Source of the DNA: CALBPI01 sp039814545
GTDB taxonomy: Bacteria > Pseudomonadota > Gammaproteobacteria > Steroidobacterales > Woeseiaceae
Assembly: GCA_039814545.1 (NCBI GenBank)
Contig: JBCCBB010000054.1
Span: 1 to 20,700, forward strand
Direction of reading: 5' to 3'
DNA length: 20,700 nt
Part shown: positions 1 to 6,894 of the stretch, piece after piece
How positions within the stretch are numbered: position 1 is the first letter of the stretch
How the letters are laid out: each line of letters starts with the position of its first letter
Translations under genes and position numbers: made by a program
The notes under the pieces: model-generated
Told to the model about the DNA's origin: nothing
Database searches by the model: none
Seen by the model: the letters and a program-made list of their open reading frames with translations, nothing else

Positions 1-1
1 A

Positions 2-172
2 GCCTATCTGCGCACGCTCGAGTTTCTGAAGCGCGTGGTCAGCACGCCGTTCTACGTGGAAATCACGGAGGCGGCACTGACCGGAGAAGGCCGCGGCGCA
101 CGCCAATTGCAGGCGACGCTGCGGGTTTGGGTTCACAGCTCCGTCAGGGCCGTTTCCAACAATGCTGAATAA
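2..172 (+). CDS. C-terminal end of a GspM/MshJ (PilO)-like pilus or type II secretion assembly protein (partial)
   Basis: An open frame enters from the left edge and ends at TAA 170-172, giving the last 56 residues. The tail reads as an amphipathic helix (AYLRTLEFLKRVV) followed by alternating beta-like segments (FYVEITEAAL, QLQATLRVWV). This fits the ferredoxin-like periplasmic domain that ends PilO, GspM and MshJ inner-membrane assembly proteins. Family placement rests mainly on context: the stop lies inside the start of the next gene (11-bp overlap), and the two following genes encode a small bitopic protein and an MshL-type secretin, the usual J-K-L order of MSHA pilus operons. The start and any membrane segment lie outside the window. 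I am confident it is coding, less so about the family. Confidence 0.55.
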   Translation, partial: AYLRTLEFLKRVVSTPFYVEITEAALTGEGRGARQLQATLRVWVHSSVRAVSNNAE

Positions 173-704
173 TCGCTGGTTTGTCATCGTACTGTCCGTC
201 GCCGCCCTGGCGATGGTCGGCTTGCGCGTGGTCAAACCGCTCCTCGGGGACCGCGAGGAACCCTTCGTTCCCGACGATCCGGACTACTACGCGCTCGACA
301 TCGACAGCGAGCTTACGGGGACCGGTATCGATACGCCGCTGCAAGGTGCGCAATTTGATTCCGCACAACGCGACATCCGCAGCATCGATGTCGCGTCGCT
401 GCAGTGGCAAGAGCGACCCGGGCGTGACCCGTACTCACCGGCGCCACGCGTGACCGATGCTGTGCTCGACGCGGTGCGCGCAGACGTGTCCAAACAAGCA
501 ATAACTCCCAGCGCAATTCGGTGGCCCGCAGTGACTGCGGTCGTTGATTCGCGCAAACACCAGTACGCCGTCGTGGACGGCGTCATCCGCAAACCTGGCG
601 AACGCTTTGGTGGCTTTCGGCTTGCCGAAGTCGGACAGCGTGGGGTGCACCTTGTGCACGCCGCCAGCCAGCAGTCGCGGCACTTGAAGGTAGATGCACA
701 ATGA
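162..704 (+). CDS. Bitopic inner-membrane protein, GspC/MshK-like
   Basis: A 180-residue protein starting at ATG 162 inside the end of the previous gene. Residues about 6-24 form one hydrophobic membrane segment, followed by a charged, proline-rich periplasmic linker. The C-terminal part (about 125-175: VTAVVDSRKHQYAVVDG, then KPGERFGGFRLAEVGQRGVHL) has the alternating pattern of the small beta domain found in GspC, PilP and MshK. That domain contacts the N-terminal domains of the secretin and links the inner-membrane platform to the outer-membrane pore. The stop overlaps the secretin start by four bases (ATGA), implying translational coupling. The order GspM-like, this protein, secretin supports an MshK or GspC role. 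The sequence is too divergent for me to choose between a pilus and a secretion assignment. Confidence 0.6.
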   Translation: MLNNRWFVIVLSVAALAMVGLRVVKPLLGDREEPFVPDDPDYYALDIDSELTGTGIDTPLQGAQFDSAQRDIRSIDVASLQWQERPGRDPYSPAPRVTDAVLDAVRADVSKQAITPSAIRWPAVTAVVDSRKHQYAVVDGVIRKPGERFGGFRLAEVGQRGVHLVHAASQQSRHLKVDAQ

Positions 705-2248
705 AGGCAACAACGACAACAGCACGCCCCTGGCTGTGGCTGGTACTGGCGGTAGGCATCAACGGCTGCGCCACGGTGCCGCCCGAGCCCCGGGACTACT
801 CTGCGGAACGTGCGGTGCGCGATGCGCTGTGGTCACGGCCGCCCGCGCCGGTCGCGGCACCTGCGGTGCCCGTTGTCGAGCCCGTCGCCGACCCGGACCC
901 CGAACCGCTGTACAGCTTCGTGGCGGACGATTTGCCGATCGCGCAGGCCTGCCGGCTGTTCGGCAAGGCCTATGACCTCAACATGGTGATCGAGCCCGAC
1001 GTCACGGGGTCGGTCAGCGTCGACCTGACGGACCTTCCGTTCGCCGAGGTCATGGAATCCATGCTGGGGGCCAACGGTTACTTCTGGGAGCGCCGCGGCA
1101 ACATCGTCTACGTACGCTCGCGCGAAACCCGCGTGTTTACGATCGACTACATTCGCCTCGTGCGCACGGGTGCAGGCTCTAGCCAGGCGCAGGTAAGCTC
1201 CAGCGCACAGGTTGGCGGTGGGGCTGGGGGCGGTGGCCTCGGCGGTGCCGGCGGCACGGGAGGCGGTGGTGGCGACGGTGGCGCAGCCGGTGCCATCTCG
1301 ATCCAGCAAACAGACACCGTGGACTTCTGGCTCGAACTCGAAGAGCAGCTCGAAAAGCTCGTTTCCGAAGAAGGCCGTTTGGTTGTCAACCGCCTGTCGG
1401 GCACGGTTCAGGTCACCGATCAGCACCGCCGCGTGCGTGAAATCGGCAGCTTCATCGATGAGCTCAACAAGGCGATTTATCGCCAGGTCGACATCGAAGT
1501 GAAGATCGTCGAGGTGGAGCTTAGCGAAGACGCGGCACTGGGCGTGGACTGGTCGCGGCTCGTGACCAACGGTGATGGCGAATTTGTAAACGGCAATCTG
1601 TCGACGATCATCCTGAGCCCGGCCGGTGGCCTCGACGCGCTGCCTGCATCAGGTCGCGTGAGTTTCACGGAGATCGAGGACGGCCTCAACCGCATCACGG
1701 CGGTTGTGGAAGCGCTGCAGGAGCAAGGCAAAGTCGACATCGTCTCGCAGCCGCACATCCGCACGCTCAACAACCAGGCCGCGCTCATCAAGGTGGGCAC
1801 GGACCGTACCTTCTTCCGCAAGGAGCAGTCGACGGCCACGACCACGGCGGGTGCGCAGACGTTTGCCACCGATATTCCACAGGTGGTGACCGAAGGCATC
1901 GTGCTGTCCATCACGCCACAGGTCTCGGAGTCAGGCTGGATCACGCTCGACGTGTCGCCCGTGGTGACGCGTGTGTCGAGCGTGAGCGAAGTGCTCGACG
2001 ACAACGGTAACGTGCAGTCGGCGGCGCCCAACCTCGATATCAGCCAGACCTCGTCGCTGGTGCGTGCGCGCAGTGGTGAGACGGTGGTGATCGGCGGGCT
2101 TATCCAGACCCAGCAGACGGAAGCGCGCCGCGCCGTACCCTTCCTCTCGAAGATCCCGTTGCTGGGCGGCTTGTTCCGCTCGAACTACACGATCGAGGCC
2201 CGCAAAGAACTCATCGTAATGCTGACACCGAGGCTCGTCAGCTCGTAG
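701..2248 (+). CDS. mshL: Outer-membrane secretin, MshL/PulD family
   Basis: A 515-residue secretin, the outer-membrane pore through which a type IV pilus or type II substrate passes. The N-terminus is a signal peptide with a possible lipobox ending at Cys23 (GINGC, with Asn at an uncommon position). Residues about 70-135 are an STN/N0-type domain (LYSFVADDLPIAQACRLFGK), followed by the MshL-type secretin N domain (TRVFTIDYIRL). This is interrupted by a glycine-rich stretch at about 171-197, a loop common in MshL relatives. The beta-barrel secretin domain occupies about 330-513 and ends with the hallmark VPFLSKIPLLGGLFRSN and a RKELIVMLTPRLV tail. The ATG overlaps the preceding stop by four bases, with GAAGGTAG as the likely ribosome site. 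A stem-loop follows directly, so this is probably the last gene of the transcript. The usual downstream mshM/mshE genes are absent here. The secretin call is firm; MshL rather than GspD is the better fit. Confidence 0.88.
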   Translation: MKATTTTARPWLWLVLAVGINGCATVPPEPRDYSAERAVRDALWSRPPAPVAAPAVPVVEPVADPDPEPLYSFVADDLPIAQACRLFGKAYDLNMVIEPDVTGSVSVDLTDLPFAEVMESMLGANGYFWERRGNIVYVRSRETRVFTIDYIRLVRTGAGSSQAQVSSSAQVGGGAGGGGLGGAGGTGGGGGDGGAAGAISIQQTDTVDFWLELEEQLEKLVSEEGRLVVNRLSGTVQVTDQHRRVREIGSFIDELNKAIYRQVDIEVKIVEVELSEDAALGVDWSRLVTNGDGEFVNGNLSTIILSPAGGLDALPASGRVSFTEIEDGLNRITAVVEALQEQGKVDIVSQPHIRTLNNQAALIKVGTDRTFFRKEQSTATTTAGAQTFATDIPQVVTEGIVLSITPQVSESGWITLDVSPVVTRVSSVSEVLDDNGNVQSAAPNLDISQTSSLVRARSGETVVIGGLIQTQQTEARRAVPFLSKIPLLGGLFRSNYTIEARKELIVMLTPRLVSS

Positions 2249-2254
2249 ACACGA

Positions 2255-2284
2255 CGGCGGTTGCGTCCGCGGGCGCAACCGCCG
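2255..2284 (+). terminator. Stem-loop after the secretin gene, likely terminator
   Basis: A perfect 11-bp inverted repeat, CGGCGGTTGCG (2255-2265) and CGCAACCGCCG (2274-2284), encloses an 8-base loop six bases after the secretin stop. The following bases (GTTGTATTG) are only weakly T-rich, so termination may be partial or Rho-assisted. The position between the operon end and an unrelated membrane gene fits a terminator. Confidence 0.55.
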
Positions 2285-2321
2285 GTTGTATTGCCGCGCG
2301 TACACGCTGTACGTTGCCGGC

Positions 2322-3329
2322 ATGGTGCAAACCAAGACCTATCCAATTTGGATGCTCCGGCTGGTGCCCAGCGGCCGCTGGGGCCGATGGATCGTGGCCG
2401 CCGCCATTCTGGCTGCGGGTGTCGCCATCTACGTGCCCGCTATCTCGATCGTCACGGAAAACCCGGAGCGTTGGCGAAATTACTTCGCCTGGCCGCCCGC
2501 GCTGTTCTTCGTCTGCGCTATCGCCTACATCGTCCCCACATTTCATTTCTCGACGGCGCGTTCTCACCGCGCACTCGACCAGTTAACCGCATACTTCCGC
2601 AACCCGGGCGATCTCGAGGCAGCGCGTGCCAGCCTGGATCAGCGTTCCGCACTCTGGTTCATGCGTGTGGTGTTGTTCTCGATCGCGCTCTGGCTGGTTC
2701 AGAGCCGTTTGTTGGCGGGTAGCTGGGAATATATGTGGCAGCGCACGGGCGAGGGCTACGTCGCCATCGTCATGGACTTCGGGTCCCTGCCCGTGTGGCT
2801 GACCATGAATACCGCCATTAGCGCACTGGTGCGCAACGCACTCACGTTTCGCAGGCTCGTACCAAAGCTCGAAACAAACATCCTCGATCCGCAGAGTTTC
2901 ATGCCTATCGGCCGCATGGCCGTGACCTCGACACTCGTTGTTTTGGGCGCCATGGCGTCTTTGTCGATTATGTGGATCGACGGGCCGACCGATCTCTGGA
3001 CGACCTTGCCCGCGGTGCTCATCTTCACGCCCGTGCTGGCGCTGTTGTTGTTGCTGCCCGTGTGGCCACTGCATCGGGAGTTGTTGCGTCAGCGCGTCGC
3101 GGCCGTGGCCCGTGCGCAGGCACAGATACCGGCGAAACCGGGTGCTCCCGGTCCTGCCGGTGGTCAGCTCGCTCAGGCCCTGGCATTGCGCCGCGAGCTG
3201 GCGCGCCTGCCTGTATGGCCTTTTGACGTGGGCTCAGTCACCCGCTTCGTCAGTTACGCCGTGATCGTACCGCTGACCTGGGCGGGCGCGGCGCTCATCG
3301 AGATGCTCGTCAATGTGCTGCTCGAATGA
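2322..3329 (+). CDS. Polytopic membrane protein of unknown function
   Basis: I do not recognise this family. From ATG 2322 the protein has 335 residues; the frame could begin at TTG 2286, but that would add 12 residues and place the start beside the upstream hairpin. No strong ribosome site is visible at either. I count six or seven hydrophobic segments, at about 23-44, 55-74, 111-130, 146-170, 200-219, 229-250 and 308-332. Between the last two lies a cationic stretch (HRELLRQRVAAVARAQ), a Pro/Gly linker and an amphipathic helix (ALALRRELARL). The shape recalls a membrane-sensing region without an attached kinase or enzyme domain; this is only an analogy. No catalytic motif is apparent. It lies between the secretin operon and the unknown soluble gene and may be transcribed alone. 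Confidence 0.75.
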   Translation: MVQTKTYPIWMLRLVPSGRWGRWIVAAAILAAGVAIYVPAISIVTENPERWRNYFAWPPALFFVCAIAYIVPTFHFSTARSHRALDQLTAYFRNPGDLEAARASLDQRSALWFMRVVLFSIALWLVQSRLLAGSWEYMWQRTGEGYVAIVMDFGSLPVWLTMNTAISALVRNALTFRRLVPKLETNILDPQSFMPIGRMAVTSTLVVLGAMASLSIMWIDGPTDLWTTLPAVLIFTPVLALLLLLPVWPLHRELLRQRVAAVARAQAQIPAKPGAPGPAGGQLAQALALRRELARLPVWPFDVGSVTRFVSYAVIVPLTWAGAALIEMLVNVLLE

Positions 3330-3352
3330 CGTTTGAGCCTACAAAAAAAGGC

Positions 3353-3379
3353 TAAACCTGCAACCAGAGCCGCCGCTAT
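3353..3379 (+). promoter_or_regulatory. Candidate sigma-28 (FliA) promoter
   Basis: TAAACCTG (3353-3360), exactly 11 bases, then GCCGCTAT (3372-3379). The enterobacterial sigma-28 consensus is TAAAGTTT, 11 bases, GCCGATAA: the match is 5/8 and 6/8 with correct spacing, including the TAAA and GCCG cores. A start of transcription near 3386 would give a leader of about 50 bases before ATG 3436. No flagellar gene is in view, so this is a sequence match only. Confidence 0.35.
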
Positions 3380-3435
3380 GAGAGGTAGTGGCGCATGACA
3401 TAACGCGCCTGTTTGTCCTTCCAGGAGCGCAAGTC

Positions 3436-4827
3436 ATGGAAATCGCAGATATTTCGCAATCCGTGTCCCTCAAGTCAGCACGTCGCGCCCAGTTCTCGAG
3501 CTCGAGCATTGTGGCCCCGTCCAAGAACGAAGCCCCCGTTGCCGAAAGCAGCGTCCGTGCCCTCGATGCGCTGCGCGCCGAATTGCGCGGCGCACTTCAG
3601 GCCCGGTTTTCTGCGGGCTACGCGGCACCCGCGTCGGTCTTTTCGCCGTTCGCGCCCAACGTCGGCGCTGACACGGTTGGTGAGGAAACTGTCGCCGCGG
3701 CCAAGCAGGCCGCGGACAGTGCGCCGGGTCGAGCAGATTCGTTCCTCGTTGCGTTCCGCGCCACGGTGGCGCGCGCCTTCGAAGCGGTTCGCCAAAACTT
3801 CGCCGGACGTGCAGATGTAGGTGACGTTGATGCGGTGGAGCAGGTGGTCAATCGGGGGATTCAGGGCCTTACCCGCGACACCGCCGGACAGGCCGAGTCG
3901 GTGACGCGCGTACTTGAAGTGGACTCAAAGGTTCGCGAGGCCTCGACGATTCGCATCCGCACGCAGGAAGGCGACACGGTCAAGATTCGTCTGCGCAATG
4001 TGGAGCAGTTCTCGGCGACCGACACGAGCCGTTCGGGCCCCGACGGCTCAGCTACGAGCACAAGCGTCGACGCCTCACAGTCGCGACGCGTGAGCTTCAC
4101 CGTTGAAGGCGACATCAACAGTGACGAACGGGCTGCGATCGAGGATGTGCTCGCACAGGCTTCCGAAATCGCCGACGAGTTCTTCGGCGGGGATATTGCG
4201 GCGGCGTTCGAAAACGCGGCCGACTTCGAGTTTGACAGCGAGCAGTTGCAGCGCGTGAATCTGCGCTTCCGCGTCCGGGAAGAACGCAGTGTGCGCTTCG
4301 CCGAAGAGGTGGTGACGCGGCCTGCCGAGCGCCTCGACGCTATCGCACCCGGTCCCGTGAAGATTCCGGTACCGCCGGTTGCGGATCTTGGACCCATCAT
4401 TAACCGCCCGGCACCCGTCGGACCTGCCATTCCCTTCGTGCCCGCCAAGCCAGTGTCTGCCGATATACAGCCGACAAAGGCCGAGCCGGTTGCTGACGAG
4501 GCCGCCAAGGTGACACCTGCTGAGGAAGCCGCGGTGGCACCCGTTGTCGAGAAGGCACCCGCGAACACGGACGCCCTCAACGGCTTCTTCGCGTTCGTGT
4601 CCAGTTTCCTCAGCGAAACGACGACAGCATTTGAGGTGGCTGGCGAGTCGAGCCGGTTCTTCTTCAGCGAGACGTTCAAGCTGACGCTGTTGCGAGAGAC
4701 CTTTGTGGCGGCGGCACCCGAGTCCCAGGAAACGGCCGCCGAGACGGCAGCTGGTGTTGTCGACAAGCTGCTTGAGGTCAGCGCCCAGGCCGAAGCCGCC
4801 GACGCAGATGTCGAAGACGACGACTAG
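3436..4827 (+). CDS. Soluble acidic protein of unknown function (possibly DUF5610-like)
   Basis: ATG 3436 is preferred over GTG 3388 because AGGAG sits nine bases before it, while GTG 3388 would lie at the start of the transcript from the candidate promoter. The product has 463 residues, with no signal peptide or membrane helix. An Ala-rich N-terminal part (about 40-160) looks helical. A segment at about 171-187 (TIRIRTQEGDTVKIRL) and one at 222-285 (VEGDINSDERAAIEDVL, then ADEFFGGDIAAAFENAADFEF) form the most conserved-looking core. A Pro/Val/Ala-rich linker follows (about 300-390), then a helical region with clustered Phe (SSRFFFSETFKL) and a very acidic end. From memory the core resembles proteobacterial proteins annotated DUF5610, but I cannot verify this. 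It appears to be a single-gene unit closed by the terminator at 4834-4864. Confidence 0.8.
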   Translation: MEIADISQSVSLKSARRAQFSSSSIVAPSKNEAPVAESSVRALDALRAELRGALQARFSAGYAAPASVFSPFAPNVGADTVGEETVAAAKQAADSAPGRADSFLVAFRATVARAFEAVRQNFAGRADVGDVDAVEQVVNRGIQGLTRDTAGQAESVTRVLEVDSKVREASTIRIRTQEGDTVKIRLRNVEQFSATDTSRSGPDGSATSTSVDASQSRRVSFTVEGDINSDERAAIEDVLAQASEIADEFFGGDIAAAFENAADFEFDSEQLQRVNLRFRVREERSVRFAEEVVTRPAERLDAIAPGPVKIPVPPVADLGPIINRPAPVGPAIPFVPAKPVSADIQPTKAEPVADEAAKVTPAEEAAVAPVVEKAPANTDALNGFFAFVSSFLSETTTAFEVAGESSRFFFSETFKLTLLRETFVAAAPESQETAAETAAGVVDKLLEVSAQAEAADADVEDDD

Positions 4828-4833
4828 GACCCT

Positions 4834-4864
4834 AAAAAGGAAACCCCGCTGATGCGGGGTTTCC
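4834..4864. terminator. Bidirectional intrinsic terminator
   Basis: A perfect 11-bp stem, GGAAACCCCGC (4839-4849) and GCGGGGTTTCC (4854-4864), has a TGAT loop. On the plus strand AAAAA precedes it at 4834-4838, so the minus-strand transcript ends in a T run after the stem, while the plus-strand tail is T-poor. It sits between convergent genes and should stop both, most efficiently the haloperoxidase message. Confidence 0.85.
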
Positions 4865-4904
4865 TGCGCTTGCCGGCGGGTAACCGGCCGGTGGTGGGTC
4901 GGCG

Positions 4905-6656
4905 CTAGACCAGTGTAACGATGCCGTCGCGAATGCGAATCCGCGTGCCATCAAAGCGGGTCAGCGTGAACCCGTCAAAGTCCGCCTCATTGAGCGTGCG
5001 CGACTTGTCCTGGAGCAGCGCAATGGCCTGCTGCTCGCCGACCACGAGTCCTTCCACGCCGTCCTGGCGGTAGTGCACGCCCGCGGCGTCACGACCGATG
5101 GCCACGTTGTTGGCGACCTTGTTGAGTTCGCCGCCCACCGTGAGGTCGGGCCCGGCATAGGGCAGCAGTGCCGAACCGTCGTCGTTGCTCACGACAGGGT
5201 TCGGGATCACGAAGTCCTCGTTGAAGAACGCTTTGAGTACCGTGACGCAGGCGCCCGCCACGGTGGCGTGCCCGGCTGGGTAGGACGGGTGCGTCGGTGA
5301 GCCTTCGGTGTAAGCCTGAGGCAGGAAGTAGGTGCCGTTGCGGCTGTGCGCCAGGTTGACGGCAGCCGAGTTCAGGATGTCGTCGTTGAGCTCGTAGTGG
5401 CGCTGGCCCGTCATATGGAAGTGCACACGACCGCCGTACGCTTCGGGCCGCAGCAGGCGGTGTACGCGCCACTTCTGGAACCAGGCGCCACTGAGCGCGA
5501 GGTTGCCGGCTGTGCTCACGAGGTCGATGACGAACGGCCCGCCGAGGCTCGTAAACGCACCCTGGTTTGCGATCGAGCCTGTGTACGGGTTGCCCGGGTC
5601 AAGTGCGGCGCCGCCGTAACCGAGCAGAATGAACGCCGCGTGCAGGTAGGCCTGGTAGAGCGCGTCGCGGTGCACGTACTCCGACAGTGCGCGATTGTCA
5701 TTGATGTAGCGCTTGGCGCCGAATGCGAGTGTCTCTGCCGGCGCGCCACCGCGTTGCACATTGAGCCAATTGGCTGCGTCCGCCATGAAGTCGACGCCGG
5801 GCAAACCGGCCTCGTAGCGCTGCACAACGTCGACCGGGCCGAAGCTGAAGTCCTGCCAGAGAAACTGGCTGATGTAGGGCCCCACAAGATCGCCGGGCGT
5901 TTCGCCGCGGAACAGTGTGGCGGTGGTCAGCGCGCCGCCGACGGTAGGGCCCGGCGTCGCCGAGAAGTGGTTGAGGTCGGCCACGGCGGCTGCGATCGTC
6001 GGGTCGGTGTCGTATTGGCTGAACGGCACATCACGCGTCAGCGCCTGCCAGTACACCTCGCCTTCCTCGCCCGCGAGCTTGGCGCTGCGAAACCGGTGCG
6101 ACGGCGGCATACGCGTGGCGTGGCTGTCGAGGCCCGCAACTTCGTAGCGAAACGCGCCCTGCGGGTTGGCCAGCCGCCGCGTGGCGCTGCCGTCGAGCGG
6201 GATTGCGTCGAAATCTGCCTTCTTGCCCCGGCGCATGGCTCGGCGCAGTGCCCGGAATGCGGACGGCTGCACTTCTCCGTACTGGTTGCTGGGCAGCGTC
6301 TTGGTAAAGCTCGCATAGAAGCGCTGATCTGCGTAGCGCTGCTCGTCGTTGTTGTCGCGCTGCACACCCGCGCTGAAGGTGTCGAGAAAGTGCTGCTGCG
6401 CGGCCTTGATGCGCAGATCACGCGCGGCGCGCACGCGACGGTCTGGGCCGTTGGGGACGTCGACGGACGGGTCGATGTCGAGGGGGCGGAAATCGTCCGC
6501 CTGCGCGGCGCCGGCGGCGAGACCGCCCGTGGCTGCGCCGGCGACGGCGGCCCCCATTTTCAGAAAGTTGCGCCGCGAGGTTGCGGAGCTCGAGTCGTTG
6601 CACTGTGTGCGTTCGGTGCTGGCGGTTTGGCTGACGGTGTCGTCACGTGGCTTCAT
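4905..6656 (-). CDS. Tat-exported vanadium-dependent haloperoxidase (algal bromoperoxidase-like)
   Basis: Vanadium haloperoxidases use vanadate and H2O2 to oxidise halides to hypohalous acid, and share a fold with PAP2 acid phosphatases. I start at ATG 6656 (583 residues) because AGGGAAG lies just upstream; ATG 6683 would add nine residues. SRRNFLKMG at about 27-35 followed by an Ala/Gly-rich core ending AQA near 52 is a twin-arginine signal, so the enzyme should fold in the cytoplasm and act in the periplasm or outside. The three vanadate-pocket motifs are in order: KWRVHRLLRP (from about 395), HPSYPAGHATVAG (about 456-468) and GRDAAGVHYRQDG (about 519-531). The middle motif is close to red-algal bromoperoxidases but has Ala where PSGH has Ser. 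Halide preference cannot be read from this. The gene stands alone, with divergent hldE upstream and a terminator after it. Confidence 0.85.
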   Translation of the reverse strand: MKPRDDTVSQTASTERTQCNDSSSATSRRNFLKMGAAVAGAATGGLAAGAAQADDFRPLDIDPSVDVPNGPDRRVRAARDLRIKAAQQHFLDTFSAGVQRDNNDEQRYADQRFYASFTKTLPSNQYGEVQPSAFRALRRAMRRGKKADFDAIPLDGSATRRLANPQGAFRYEVAGLDSHATRMPPSHRFRSAKLAGEEGEVYWQALTRDVPFSQYDTDPTIAAAVADLNHFSATPGPTVGGALTTATLFRGETPGDLVGPYISQFLWQDFSFGPVDVVQRYEAGLPGVDFMADAANWLNVQRGGAPAETLAFGAKRYINDNRALSEYVHRDALYQAYLHAAFILLGYGGAALDPGNPYTGSIANQGAFTSLGGPFVIDLVSTAGNLALSGAWFQKWRVHRLLRPEAYGGRVHFHMTGQRHYELNDDILNSAAVNLAHSRNGTYFLPQAYTEGSPTHPSYPAGHATVAGACVTVLKAFFNEDFVIPNPVVSNDDGSALLPYAGPDLTVGGELNKVANNVAIGRDAAGVHYRQDGVEGLVVGEQQAIALLQDKSRTLNEADFDGFTLTRFDGTRIRIRDGIVTLV

Positions 6657-6894
6657 GAGAGGTACTTCCCTGCTTGTTGGCATTGCGTGTCGTTACAAGC
6701 CCCTTCCCACCGACAAACCCGGTGCCGCCACAAGCCTTCTGTCGACTGTGTCGCCGTCATCCCACGGTTGCGGTGTCGGACGCCAATCATGGTGGCCGCG
6801 ACGCACCCGCCTTGCGTATTGCGTTTGGCCCCCGTTGATCCAGTTTCGAGCGCCGTTGCGGTACATTAGGCAAAATCACTTCCCGTACCCGTCA

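Noticed and set aside
1213..1290. Glycine-rich tract in the secretin as a possible minisatellite or sequencing artefact
   Set aside because: The frame stays open and codons vary; Gly-rich loops are normal in MshL-type secretins.
3861..4766. 301-codon minus-strand open frame opposite the unknown acidic protein
   Set aside because: Ser/Thr/Arg-rich composition typical of antisense GC-rich DNA. The plus-strand frame has a ribosome site, candidate promoter and terminator.
5346..6869. Long open frame (507 codons) on the plus strand opposite the haloperoxidase gene
   Set aside because: It is the antisense shadow of a GC-rich gene with clear family motifs; the translation is Arg/Val/Ala-rich without any domain pattern.
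6657..6894. Search for a promoter or riboswitch between the haloperoxidase and hldE
   Set aside because: TACATT at 6862-6867 resembles a -10 box, but TTGATC lies 21 bases upstream, too far; no conserved RNA element is recognisable.
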